A DNA stretch of 64,000 nt from Streptomyces shenzhenensis (GCF_003688995.1 NZ_PENI01000006.1:1-64000); one strand, 5' to 3'; positions 50,773 through 58,854 are shown, counted from the first letter of the stretch. Program-made: numbers and translations. Notes: generated by a model from the letters alone, not told the origin.

Positions 50773-51987
50773 TCACTCCCAGAGCATGGTTCCCCGCGCC
50801 TCGACCCGGGCGGCGATCCGGCCCAGCAGGTCGGCCACGGGCAGCGACCCCGGGCGGCGCCCGTCCCGCAGCCGTACGGCCGCGAGCCCGCTGTCGGCCT
50901 CCCGCTCGCCGATCACGGCCAGGTACGGGACGAGGCGCGCCGCGCGGATGCGGGCGCCGAGGCTGCCGTGCTCAAGGCCCGCGGCCTCGGCCCGCAGCCC
51001 CCGGGCGCATGCCTCCCGCACCACCGCACGGGCGCACTCCTCCTGAGCCTCGGCGACCGGCAGCACCACGAGCTGCACGGGCGCCAGCCACGCCGGGAGG
51101 GCCCCGCCGTGTTCCTCGACGAGGTGCGCCACGGCCCGTTCCACGCTGCCGATGATGCTGCGGTGCACCATCACCGGCCGGTGCTTCGCCCCGTCGGCGC
51201 CGGTGTAGTGCAGGTCGAAGCGGGCGGGCTGGTGGAAGTCGAGCTGGACGGTGGAGAGGGTGGCCTCCCGGCCGGCCGCGTCCACGACCTGTACGTCGAT
51301 CTTGGGCCCGTAGAAGGCGGCCTCGCCCGCCGCCTCCTCGTGATCGAGCCCGGCCCCGGCGAGCACCTCCCGAAGCAGAGCACCGGCCCGCCGCCACAGC
51401 TCCGGATCGTCCACGTACTTGCCGCCGGCGCCGGGCAACGAGAGCCGATACCGAGCAGCCCGGATACCGAGGTCGCGGTAGGCGCGGGCAATCATCTCCA
51501 GGGCCCCGCGGGCCTCGTCGGCGGCCTGTTCCAGGGTGCAGAAGATATGGGCGTCGTTGAGATGGATGGCCCGTACCCGGGTGAGTCCGCCGAGCACCCC
51601 GGACCGCTCCGCCCGGTACATGGCGCCCAACTCGGCGACGCGCAAGGGGAGTTCGCGGTAGCTGCGGGAGCGGGAGCGGTAGACGAGGGCGTGGTGGGGG
51701 CAGAGGCTGGGGCGCAGCACGACCTCCTCCGCGCCGAGCCGCATGGGCGGGTACATGTCGTCGCGGTAGTGGTCCCAGTGACCGGAGATCTCGTACAGCT
51801 CGCGCTTGCCGAGCACGGGCGAGTACACGTGCCGGTACCCGGCGCGGCGTTCGGCGTCCCGGACGTACTCCTCCAGGGTGTGCCGGACCACGGCGCCGTC
51901 GGGCAGCCAGTACGGCAGCCCCGCGCCCATCAGCGGGTCGGTGTCGAACAGTTCGAGCTCGCGGCCGAGCCTGCGGTGGTCGTGCAT
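50773..51987 (-). CDS. thrS: Threonyl-tRNA synthetase paralogue lacking TGS and editing domains
   Basis: A 404-residue class II synthetase made of catalytic and anticodon domains only; full-length bacterial ThrRS is about 640-690 residues. The ATG at 51987 follows GAAGGAGACGACC, so the short form is the intended product. The zinc ligands are kept: Cys96 (LRPSLCPHH), His147 (NDAHIFC) and His275 (VMVHRSIIGS). Motif 2 is YRAERSGVLGGLTRVRA and motif 3 GSVERAVAHL. The anticodon-binding domain starts at about 300. Without the SAD domain it cannot remove misacylated Ser-tRNA(Thr). An upstream leader peptide and hairpin suggest control by threonyl-tRNA supply. Confidence 0.93.
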   Translation of the reverse strand: MHDHRRLGRELELFDTDPLMGAGLPYWLPDGAVVRHTLEEYVRDAERRAGYRHVYSPVLGKRELYEISGHWDHYRDDMYPPMRLGAEEVVLRPSLCPHHALVYRSRSRSYRELPLRVAELGAMYRAERSGVLGGLTRVRAIHLNDAHIFCTLEQAADEARGALEMIARAYRDLGIRAARYRLSLPGAGGKYVDDPELWRRAGALLREVLAGAGLDHEEAAGEAAFYGPKIDVQVVDAAGREATLSTVQLDFHQPARFDLHYTGADGAKHRPVMVHRSIIGSVERAVAHLVEEHGGALPAWLAPVQLVVLPVAEAQEECARAVVREACARGLRAEAAGLEHGSLGARIRAARLVPYLAVIGEREADSGLAAVRLRDGRRPGSLPVADLLGRIAARVEARGTMLWE

Positions 51988-52028
51988 GGTCGTCTCCTTC
52001 GGACGGAGGCGAGTGACCACGCGACGAA

Positions 52029-52052
52029 GCCCCGGGGCACTCGCCCCGGGGC
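52029..52052 (-). terminator. Attenuator hairpin before the thrS paralogue
   Basis: GCCCCGGGGC-GAGT-GCCCCGGGGC on the minus strand forms a 10-bp stem with a 4-base loop, 18 bases after the leader stop and 41 bases before the thrS start. Each arm is itself palindromic, so alternative pairings are possible. The T-run after it is weak (TTCGTC). Confidence 0.7.
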
Positions 52053-52070
52053 CTCGGACTGGATCAGGTG

Positions 52071-52133
52071 TCAGCGCGCCGGGACGGAGTCCGGCGTCGT
52101 CGTGGCCGACGGTTGCGGCTGGGCGCGCTTCAT
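52071..52133 (-). CDS. Threonine-rich leader peptide of the thrS paralogue
   Basis: A 20-residue frame, MKRAQPQPSATTTPDSVPAR, from ATG at 52133 to TGA at 52071. Its codons 11-13 are three consecutive Thr codons (ACG ACG ACG). It precedes a strong hairpin and then a threonyl-tRNA synthetase gene, the layout of ribosome-mediated attenuation. There is no good ribosome site; TACGGT ends 7 bases before the ATG and could be a -10 element giving a nearly leaderless transcript. Confidence 0.65.
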   Translation of the reverse strand: MKRAQPQPSATTTPDSVPAR

Positions 52134-52301
52134 GCGGGGACCGTAGCAAGCGGCGCGGCGGACGGGCGACGTGTTTTCGGCGGCGCTCACCCGGACGGAC
52201 CGTCGGGGTGGTGGCCGGGGCTGGCTGGTGGTGGCGTGGGGACAACGATCAGACGAGGAACGAGGAAACTCCGACTCGGTCACCGGCCCCAGGAGCCCGC
52301 G

Positions 52302-53084
52302 ATGTCCCTGCCCCCGGCCCGCCTCCGCGCCGTCCGCGGTCTCGCCCTCACCGCCACCGTGCTGCTCACCGTCTCCGGGTGCCTCACCAGGGAGCCCGAG
52401 CGGGCGGCGGCGGAACCCGGTGCCGTACCGCCCTCGACCGAACACCGCACCCCGGACCGGACGCCCGCCCTCACCGCGGCGCAGGCGCAGGACGCGCTGA
52501 TCACCGTGGCCGACCTGGGCGTGCCGTGGGGGCCGTCCGAGGGCGCCGCGACCTGGCGGGACGGGCTGCTGAAGGCGGCCACCGACATGCCCGAATGCCA
52601 GCAGCTGCTGGACGCCCTGTACACCGAGGAGCTGTTCGGCGACGTGCCCGGCACGCGTGCGGTGACCGCGCTCGACGACGGCGACCAGGGCGGCCAGCTG
52701 CGCTACCAGGTCGCCACCCGCGGCCAGGCCGCGGTGAACCGCACGCTGGCCTGGCTGAACGGGCTGCCGCAGACCTGCGGCCGGTTCACCGCGGAGACGC
52801 AGAGCGCGGGCCCGCAGGACGTCGAGGTCGCGGAGATGGAGCTGCCGCAGGTCGGCGACGCCCGGCAGGGGCTGCGGATCACACTGACCGGCGAGCCCGC
52901 GACCGAGGACGACGCGTACCCCGTCCTCACCCTGGAGGTGGCCGCCGTACGGGCCGGCGAGGAGGCGATCGTCGTCACCAACGGCACCCTGGGCGAGGTG
53001 TCGAAGGACGCCACCGACCAGGCCCTGGAACTCGGCACCCGGCGGCTGACCCAGATCCGGGAGCAGGGCCGGGCGAAGGCCTGA
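52302..53084 (+). CDS. Lipoprotein with PknH-like sensor domain
   Basis: A 260-residue exported lipoprotein; ATG 52302 follows CAGGAG. The signal ends in a lipobox (LLTVSGC, Cys about 27). The rest resembles the extracellular sensor domain of PknH-type kinases and related actinobacterial lipoproteins: ITVADLGVPWGP, MPECQQLLDALY with a Cys that can pair with that in LPQTCGRFTA. No kinase is fused. Ligand unknown. It converges on the XRE regulator gene. Confidence 0.8.
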   Translation: MSLPPARLRAVRGLALTATVLLTVSGCLTREPERAAAEPGAVPPSTEHRTPDRTPALTAAQAQDALITVADLGVPWGPSEGAATWRDGLLKAATDMPECQQLLDALYTEELFGDVPGTRAVTALDDGDQGGQLRYQVATRGQAAVNRTLAWLNGLPQTCGRFTAETQSAGPQDVEVAEMELPQVGDARQGLRITLTGEPATEDDAYPVLTLEVAAVRAGEEAIVVTNGTLGEVSKDATDQALELGTRRLTQIREQGRAKA

Positions 53085-53105
53085 CGAGGAGCCGCCCCTG
53101 GCCGG

Positions 53106-54449
53106 TCACAGGGGCGGCTGTGCGGGCGCCGGTCCGAGCGTGGTGGTGCCCGGGGCCGTACGGTGTCCGAGGCCCGTCCGGTAGGCGTCCAGCGCGGCCT
53201 CCACCCGCCCGGTCCGGCGCAGCAGATCACCGAGGAGCCGGCACAGGTCGGCGAGGTCACCGGCGGCCCCGGCCCGCTCCAGCAGGCTCAGCGCGCGCAC
53301 GTAGTGCTCCTCGGCGGCCTCCGTCTCCCGGGCGTCCTCGGCGATGATGCCGAGCAGCCGGTGCGCCCCGGCCGAGTGCACGGCGCCGCGCTCCGAGGAG
53401 AGGTCGCCGAGCACGTCGTGCAGCAGCTCGGCCGCCTCCTGCGACTTGCCGCGCCGGTGCAGCACGTCGGCGAGTTCGACGGCGACCTGACTGCTGTAGA
53501 GGGCCGCGCGCGTGGCGGAGAGCATCGTCAGGGCCTGGCGCAACTCGGCCTCGGCGCGCTCCAGTTCGCCGTCCTGGGCGTACACATAGCCGCGCATCCA
53601 GTGGCAGTTGGCGAGTTCGGTGCGGATCTGCAGCTGCCGGTACAGCTCGACGGCCTTGGCCAGCGAGGCGTCGGCCTCGGCGACCCGGCCCTCGGCGAGC
53701 AGGGTGCGGGCGACGGAGCGGTGCATACGGGCGACCAGCGCGGGGTCGGCGACCTGCGGGGCGAGCGCGAGGGCGAACTCGGCGGCCTGGGCGGCGCGGG
53801 CCTGGGCGCCCATGTCCATATAGGGGCCGATGACGCTGGCGTAGAGCAGCAGCAGGGCGTCGGGGTCGTGCAGCCCGCCCCGGTTCAGCTCGTCCAGGGT
53901 GGACTCCAGCAGATAGACGGCGTACCGGAGTTCACCGGCCAGGTAGTGGGCGACGGCGCGTCCGCGGACGGCGGGCACCCGGACCGGCAGCGGTTCCCCG
54001 GCCATGTGGTCCTCGGCCCGCTCGAAGTACTGCCGCGCCTCGGTCAGCTCGCCGGTGTCCAGGGCGCACTCGCCGAGTCCGAGCAGGGCGGTGGCCTGCT
54101 CGTGCGCCAGCCCATGGGTCTCGGCCTCGGCGTACAGGGCGGTGTACTGGGCGGCCGCCTCCTCGGCCGCGCCGGTGGCCAGGGTGCGCTGCGCCTCGGT
54201 GAGCCGCAGCCGCAGATCGGTCGCGAGGTGCGCGGGCCGTCCGATGGCCAGTTCCTCGAAGGCGACGCCGAGCCGCCCTGCGATGTGCCGCAGCGCCTCG
54301 TCCGAGGCGCGCACCCGCCCGGCTTCCAGGGTCGAGATATAGGCGGGCGTGTACGCGGGTTCGGCCAGCTGGCGCTGCGTCAGCCCGCGGGCGGTGCGCA
54401 GCTGTTGCACCCGCCGTCCGACGGTCTCCGGATCGTCTCGCTCCTGCAT
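53106..54449 (-). CDS. XRE-family regulator with TPR repeats
   Basis: A 447-residue protein: an XRE HTH at about 8-65 (VGRRVQQLRTARGLTQRQLA, YISTLEAGRVRASDEALRHI) followed by some ten TPR units to the C-terminus (for example HEQATALLGLGECALDTGEL and ARQYFERAEDHMAG). Such proteins resemble peptide-responsive (RRNPP-like) regulators, in which the TPR part binds a signal; this is by analogy. Its promoter contains three TTAA-centred repeats that may be its own site. Confidence 0.9.
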   Translation of the reverse strand: MQERDDPETVGRRVQQLRTARGLTQRQLAEPAYTPAYISTLEAGRVRASDEALRHIAGRLGVAFEELAIGRPAHLATDLRLRLTEAQRTLATGAAEEAAAQYTALYAEAETHGLAHEQATALLGLGECALDTGELTEARQYFERAEDHMAGEPLPVRVPAVRGRAVAHYLAGELRYAVYLLESTLDELNRGGLHDPDALLLLYASVIGPYMDMGAQARAAQAAEFALALAPQVADPALVARMHRSVARTLLAEGRVAEADASLAKAVELYRQLQIRTELANCHWMRGYVYAQDGELERAEAELRQALTMLSATRAALYSSQVAVELADVLHRRGKSQEAAELLHDVLGDLSSERGAVHSAGAHRLLGIIAEDARETEAAEEHYVRALSLLERAGAAGDLADLCRLLGDLLRRTGRVEAALDAYRTGLGHRTAPGTTTLGPAPAQPPL

Positions 54450-54507
54450 CCTGCGGCTCCCCCAGCTTGCCCCGGTACCCCTTGCCGTTAGGCTCCTGCA
54501 GCCCCTA

Positions 54508-54536
54508 GGTTAAACGGCGGGTTAAGCATGTTTAAT
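54508..54536. promoter_or_regulatory. Repeats GGTTAAAC / GGGTTAAGC / GTTTAAT before the XRE gene
   Basis: Three TTAA-centred words at 54508, 54519 and 54530, spaced about 11 bases, in the promoter region shared by the XRE gene and the small plus-strand gene. The spacing is one helical turn, fitting a bound regulator. Confidence 0.4.
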
Positions 54537-54561
54537 ACGCCGCTGATGTTGCGAGGTAGCC

Positions 54562-54768
54562 GTGCTCGGACGTTCATCCGCGCGTTACGGACGCCCCACA
54601 TTCCCCCACCTCCGGCTCCGTTCGCTCTGGGGTACCGCCCCCGCGCGCGGCCTGGCCGCGGCCGTACTGGCGGCGGCTGCCCTGATCACCGCCGCGAACG
54701 CAGGTCCGGCCCGGGCGGCCCAGGAGACCCCACCCCCGACGGTCACGCAGCAGTCACCGCCACGCTGA
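54562..54768 (+). CDS. Small exported peptide, possibly truncated
   Basis: A 68-residue protein starting with GTG. It is basically a signal peptide (RGLAAAVLAAAALITAANAG then ARA near residue 52) plus a 16-residue Pro/Gln/Thr tail (QETPPPTVTQQSPPR). The stop is directly followed by a transposase remnant, so the original gene may have been cut short by the insertion. It is divergent from the XRE regulator across its presumed operator. Without the missing part no function can be given. Confidence 0.45.
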   Translation: MLGRSSARYGRPTFPHLRLRSLWGTAPARGLAAAVLAAAALITAANAGPARAAQETPPPTVTQQSPPR

Positions 54769-54773
54769 GAAGC

Positions 54774-54943
54774 TGTTGTCTTTCCGGGCGTGATCGCTGC
54801 GTTTCCGCTGGTCGGGATAGGACCGGTGCTTCCGCATCGAGCATCGCGCGGTGGCCGTAGCCCCCGGGCTGCCCGCCCCGCCCCTGGGGCCAGGCCGGCA
54901 CCGGCAGCAGCGGCCGGACCTCGGCCCACTCCGCGTCCGTCAT
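54774..54943 (-). pseudogene. IS5-family transposase remnant
   Basis: The minus-strand frame opens with ATG at 54943 as MTDAEWAEVRPLLPVPAWPQ then GRGGQPGGYGHRAMLDA, the known N-terminus of Streptomyces IS5-type transposases. After LDA the expected catalytic sequence is missing and the frame continues into unrelated sequence. Only about 40 codons survive. The element is dead. Confidence 0.75.
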
Positions 54944-55071
54944 GTCCGTCGGACAGCCGAGGGGAGCAGTCGGATCCCTCAGCGTTCACGACGAAGCTGA
55001 TCGATCGGAGAGACGGTGTTCAAGTAGGCTCTCTGCCTGCATTGGATCATGTCCATGACCTTGGGGGCCCC

Positions 55072-55773
55072 ATGGGAAAGATCTCGACCGTTGTCACGGC
55101 CACGGTGGCCTGCCTGACGCTCGGCGCCACAGTGACCGGCTGTTCGGGCGACGCCGCAACGGACGAGCGCTCCGCCCAGCAGTTGCTCGACGACGCGTAC
55201 AAGACCATGAAGTCGCTCACGTCGGTGACCATCAACGGGGAAACCACCGTCACCGACGGGGAACATTCCACCACCCTTCTGACGACCGACCTCAAGACCA
55301 CCTGCACATTCAAGTCGTCCTGGGAATCAGGCGCCGCGCTCGATCAGATCCGGATCGGAGAGACGGACTACATCCGGCCGAACCGCGCCTACCTCGATCA
55401 GTGGTCGGGGCAGAAAACGCCGAGTGCGGCGGAGCAGGACCGCTGGGTCAAGAAGTCGTCCAGTGAGTCGGTGCCTGGCGACGGGCTTTCCGACTGCACC
55501 TGGCCGTTCGACGCGTTCGGCAAGGCGAAGAAGAGCGAACCGACCGAGGTCGACGGCCGCCCGGCCATCGCGCTGGTGGTGACCGACGTGGAGGACAAGG
55601 GCGGCACCTACACGTTCCACGTCGCCACAGAGGGCAAGCCCTACCTGCTCAAGGTCGACTACAAGGGCACCGACTTCCGCACCACAACCACGTTCAGCGC
55701 CTTCGAGGAGCCCTTGAAGGTGGATCCGCCGGACGATGACGAGCTGTTGGACCTGAGCGGCATCGGCGGCTGA
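55072..55773 (+). CDS. LppX/LprG-like lipoprotein
   Basis: A 233-residue lipoprotein (lipobox VTGCSGD, Cys about 24). The mature part (SAQQLLDDAYKTMKSLTSVT, GETDYIRPNRAYLDQW, GRPAIALVVTD, FRTTTTFSAFEEPLKVDPPD) resembles the half-barrel lipid-binding lipoproteins of actinobacteria (LppX/LprAFG). A Cys pair (TTCTFKSS, LSDCTWPF) may form a disulfide. It probably carries or senses a lipid outside the membrane. GGGGGCCCC before the ATG is a mediocre ribosome site. An IS remnant lies just upstream, so the promoter may be altered. Confidence 0.8.
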   Translation: MGKISTVVTATVACLTLGATVTGCSGDAATDERSAQQLLDDAYKTMKSLTSVTINGETTVTDGEHSTTLLTTDLKTTCTFKSSWESGAALDQIRIGETDYIRPNRAYLDQWSGQKTPSAAEQDRWVKKSSSESVPGDGLSDCTWPFDAFGKAKKSEPTEVDGRPAIALVVTDVEDKGGTYTFHVATEGKPYLLKVDYKGTDFRTTTTFSAFEEPLKVDPPDDDELLDLSGIGG

Positions 55774-55884
55774 GTAGGTCCCCGAGCCGTGCCCGGATCC
55801 GGTCGGGCCGCGGTGTCCTCTGCCTGCCGAGCAGCCCCAGGCGGGCCTTCTGCATCCCCGAACCCGCATCGGTTGTCGCCGAGG

Positions 55885-56313
55885 TCAGTTCAGGTAGCGG
55901 CGCACGGTCTGCGGGTGGATGACGAGTCGGACCTGGTCCGCGGCCAGCATCGCGGCGAGTTCGTCGGCGCGGGCCGGGTCGTCGAGGTTCCAGTAGCGGG
56001 CGGCCAGGCGGGCGCACAGGTCGTGTGCTCCGTCGGGTTCCACCGTGGTGCGGCCGGCGACCGAAATCCAGCGCTCGCGTTCACCGACGGGGGCGGCGAC
56101 GACGATCGAGGCGCGGGGGTCGCGGCGCAGGCGCCGCACCTTGAGCGTGTCCGGGCCGGTGAACAGCTGGAGCGTGCCCGCGTCGGTGGCCTCGAACCAC
56201 ACCGGCCGGGGCTCCGGCGGAAGCGGCCCCGCGGCCACGGACAGGAACCCGTACAGGGGCCGCCGGAGAAACTCCAGATCCTCGGCGGTCAGCGAACTGG
56301 CGTCGGCAGTCAT
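55885..56313 (-). CDS. Pyridoxamine 5'-phosphate oxidase-family protein
   Basis: A 142-residue split-barrel flavin/F420-type protein. FLRRPLYGFLSVAAGPLPPE, PVWFEATDAGTLQLFTGPD, KVRRLRRDPRASIVVAAPVG and ERWISVAGRTTVEPDGAHDL are the typical strands of PNPOx-like reductases. ATG 56313 is preferred to the GTG three bases earlier because GGAAGG is then 6 bases away. Cofactor and substrate are unknown. It has the same direction as the NUDIX operon but is separated from it by 220 bases. Confidence 0.85.
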   Translation of the reverse strand: MTADASSLTAEDLEFLRRPLYGFLSVAAGPLPPEPRPVWFEATDAGTLQLFTGPDTLKVRRLRRDPRASIVVAAPVGERERWISVAGRTTVEPDGAHDLCARLAARYWNLDDPARADELAAMLAADQVRLVIHPQTVRRYLN

Positions 56314-56533
56314 CACGATCCTTCCAGGGGGCAGGGGGGATTGATCCCGAGGTCATGGACCAAGGCACCGACTCGTCCAGAACGGCGCGCCGAGGGCGAG
56401 GGTGGTGTCGTTGGTCATGACGCCGATTGAACACGGCCCGCTCGGACCATCCCATGGGCAGGAAGCCGGATTGCCTGTGTATTCGTCCGGCCTCGTCGTC
56501 CAGTCTCGCTGAGGTGGACGTGTTCAGTGACGA

Positions 56534-56824
56534 CTACTCGTCCTTGGGTAAGCCTGCGGCCAGCCGGGGAGCGAGCGCCTCGCGGTTGAGGTCGGTGAGC
56601 AGCACGCCGGCTGCCGCGCCGCCGGGCGCGGAGACGACCAGCCCGGGGTAGACGCGTCCCTCCAGCACGGCAGCGCGCCACCCAGGCGCAGAGGCAGGAC
56701 GCCGGGCGAGTATGCGCCCCAACAGGGCCCCGAGTACGGCGTCGAACTGGAGCGTGCCGTAGCAGAACAGCACGTCGGGACCGAGTGAAAGCCGGTCCCT
56801 GCGGCCGGCGGTCTGTGCGTCCAC
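56534..56824 (-). CDS. Gamma-glutamylcyclotransferase-like protein, short
   Basis: A 96-residue product beginning with the family hallmark VLFCYGTLQFDAVLGALLGR and the second strand WRAAVLEGRVYPGLVVSAPG then AAGVLLTDLN. Family members are usually 130-160 residues and carry a catalytic Glu in a following LDxFEG-type segment; here the frame stops after AAGLPKDE, so that part is missing. It may be truncated by a frameshift or be a short regulatory form. It follows the NUDIX gene by 16 bases. Confidence 0.65.
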   Translation of the reverse strand: MDAQTAGRRDRLSLGPDVLFCYGTLQFDAVLGALLGRILARRPASAPGWRAAVLEGRVYPGLVVSAPGGAAAGVLLTDLNREALAPRLAAGLPKDE

Positions 56825-56840
56825 TCTGTGTGTCTTCCCT

Positions 56841-57362
56841 TCAGGGTGTTGGTACGCCGTCGCGGAGGTAGAGCGGGCGTCCCGCCGTGAGAGCGGTCAT
56901 GGAGGCCGTGAAGCGGCGCCGGACGCGTTCACCGAGCCGGGCGCCGGCCTCTTCCGACTCGACGAACGCGATCTCGGCAAGCTCTCCGTCCCGTGGGTAC
57001 AGCCGGTCGGCCTGGTCCTGGGGCAGCGTGCCGCCGTCGAAAACGAACGCGATCTGGTCATCCCATGGACCGTGCGGCGCGACCCAGTCCACCACGAGCA
57101 GCCCGCGCACCGTGATCTTCAGCCCCAGCTCTTCGAGGAGCTCGCGGCCTACGGTCTCCTCGGGCGGCTCGTTCGCCTCCGCCATGCCTCCCGGCAAGTC
57201 CCAGTCCGGTTTGTAGGTGGGGTTCACGAGGAGTACGCGCCCGGCCGGATCACGCAGTAGGACGTCAGCCGCAACGCGCTTGCGGGCCTGCTTGGCGTTG
57301 CCTTCGGCAAGGTAGGCGTTCCAGGCGTCTGTGTCGCCGGGGTCAGGTGCGGTGGGCCTCAT
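56841..57362 (-). CDS. NUDIX hydrolase
   Basis: A 173-residue enzyme with a complete Nudix box, GGMAEANEPPEETVGRELLE then ELGL (Gx5Ex7REUxEExGU). Nudix enzymes hydrolyse nucleoside diphosphates linked to another moiety, using Mg2+. Its ATG overlaps the XRE gene stop (ATGA), so it is made with that regulator. Similar XRE-NUDIX pairs flank Streptomyces peptide-maturation loci, here the ATP-grasp cluster on the other strand, but a role in it is inference. Confidence 0.92.
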   Translation of the reverse strand: MRPTAPDPGDTDAWNAYLAEGNAKQARKRVAADVLLRDPAGRVLLVNPTYKPDWDLPGGMAEANEPPEETVGRELLEELGLKITVRGLLVVDWVAPHGPWDDQIAFVFDGGTLPQDQADRLYPRDGELAEIAFVESEEAGARLGERVRRRFTASMTALTAGRPLYLRDGVPTP

Positions 57363-58624
57363 GCGGGGGTGCCTCCCGGTGATGGCGGGATCAGATCGGC
57401 CAGGAGGAGCATTCTGGCCCTGCGCGCATCGTCGAAGCGCACCAGGTACTCAGGCACCGGCCGATACGCCTTGTGCTGCTCCAGCAGGTGGCGCAACTCG
57501 TCGAGCTGCTGGACGACCCGGATGGACCCCAGGGTTGGGCTCGTGCTCAGCAGCGCGTGTGCGGCGTGCACGGCGGCGTCCAGCTCCCTGCGGCGCACTT
57601 GGATCTCCACAAGGCTGATCTGGCTCAGTGCCAGCGACCGCGCCCGCCCGGTCTCCCGCAGGGCGACGGCCTGTTCGGCATGTTGTAGGGCGTCGTCGAG
57701 CCGTTCCAGGTCGCGGAGGATCAGCGCGGACTCGCTCGCCAGGGCGGCGGCGTCGAACGGGCTCAGCCATGGATGCTCAGCGTCTGCGCCGCCTTCAAGG
57801 TCCCGCTGTGCCGCTTCGAGCGCCCGGGCGGCCGGGGCGTGCTGCTCGGCGGCGGCCAGGGCGCGGGCCTGCATCGTGTGCAGCCGCGCGGTCAGCGCCG
57901 GAATCCGCGGCCCTTGCGTGGCGAGTTCAAGCCCGGTGCGCGCCCACTCGACGGCCGCCACCGGATCACCGGTCTGAAGCGCGAGATGGCTGCTGCTCGC
58001 GGCGACATGGGCGGCCAGGGGGAGGTCACCGGAGGTGCGGGCCAGGGGCAGAGCGCGCGCCAAGTGCCGCCCGGCGAGGTCATCCTGTCCGGAGTCGTGG
58101 GCCATCCAGCCGGCCATCTCCGTCAAGGCCGCCGCCGCTGCGAACACCTGCGGACTGCTCGCCGTGTCGACGAGCCGGGGCGCCACCCGGTCCGATAGAT
58201 GCCGCACCACGGCCCCGTACAGACGGCCGCCGCCGGTCTGCCGGTCCGCGTTGCGGAAGTGGTCCATGGCCGCGAGATCGTCACCGTCCGGTGGCGGATG
58301 GCCCGTTCGCTGGTGCTCCGTCACGACGGCGGCAGGTTCCCATGACCGGCGGGCCAGCCCCAGTAAGTGCCCCGGGATGTGGAAGGCGTCAGCAATCTGC
58401 TCGAACAGGGTCAGTTTCTCCACCCGGCTCTTGCCATTCATGTAGTCGTAGAGCCGCCCCTGTGTGATGTCGACTGCGGCGGCGAGCCGCCGTGTACTCA
58501 CACCCCGGCTGTTGAGCATGCGGAACACGGTGCCCATGTCCCGGTCGGCCAGAGCGCGCAGCAGACGTTCATCCCCGAGCATGCCGGAAACGATCACTCG
58601 CGGGTCCGGTGGCTGATGGCTCAT
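57359..58624 (-). CDS. XRE-family regulator with TPR-like repeats, RiPP locus
   Basis: A 421-residue regulator. The HTH lies at about 28-80 (MGTVFRMLNSRGVSTRRLAA, VDITQGRLYDYMNGKSRVEK), and about 100-400 are helical repeats (FRNADRQTGGGRLYGAVVRH, MAGWMAHDSGQDDLAGRHLA). It heads an operon with the NUDIX and cyclotransferase-like genes and is divergent from the ATPase gene. A perfect 9+5+9 palindrome in the shared promoter is its likely operator. It is the natural candidate to control the peptide-maturation cluster. Confidence 0.9.
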   Translation of the reverse strand: MSHQPPDPRVIVSGMLGDERLLRALADRDMGTVFRMLNSRGVSTRRLAAAVDITQGRLYDYMNGKSRVEKLTLFEQIADAFHIPGHLLGLARRSWEPAAVVTEHQRTGHPPPDGDDLAAMDHFRNADRQTGGGRLYGAVVRHLSDRVAPRLVDTASSPQVFAAAAALTEMAGWMAHDSGQDDLAGRHLARALPLARTSGDLPLAAHVAASSSHLALQTGDPVAAVEWARTGLELATQGPRIPALTARLHTMQARALAAAEQHAPAARALEAAQRDLEGGADAEHPWLSPFDAAALASESALILRDLERLDDALQHAEQAVALRETGRARSLALSQISLVEIQVRRRELDAAVHAAHALLSTSPTLGSIRVVQQLDELRHLLEQHKAYRPVPEYLVRFDDARRARMLLLADLIPPSPGGTPA

Positions 58625-58673
58625 CTACAGCTCCCCCGAGTAGCGGTGACTTGATGCTATGTCCAATGTGTGC

Positions 58674-58696
58674 GGTGACTCCGTCTTGGAGTCACC
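58674..58696. promoter_or_regulatory. Palindrome GGTGACTCC-N5-GGAGTCACC, candidate XRE operator
   Basis: Perfect 9-base arms around GTCTT, 50 bases upstream of the XRE start. An extra half-site GGTGACT is at 58645 and a partial TGGAGTC at 58700, giving a row of half-sites in the divergent promoter. Confidence 0.65.
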
Positions 58697-58854
58697 TTCT
58701 GGAGTCCCCCCACCCGTCCCGGGCGTCGTTGACTGACTGCCAGCCACGAGGGATGCACCCGTGAACGTCTCCCCGTCGGCTGTCCCGCCCGCAGGTTTCT
58801 TTCCCGAGGCACGCGGGCGGGGCTTCCCCCTCCGCCCCGACCAAGGCATTGACA

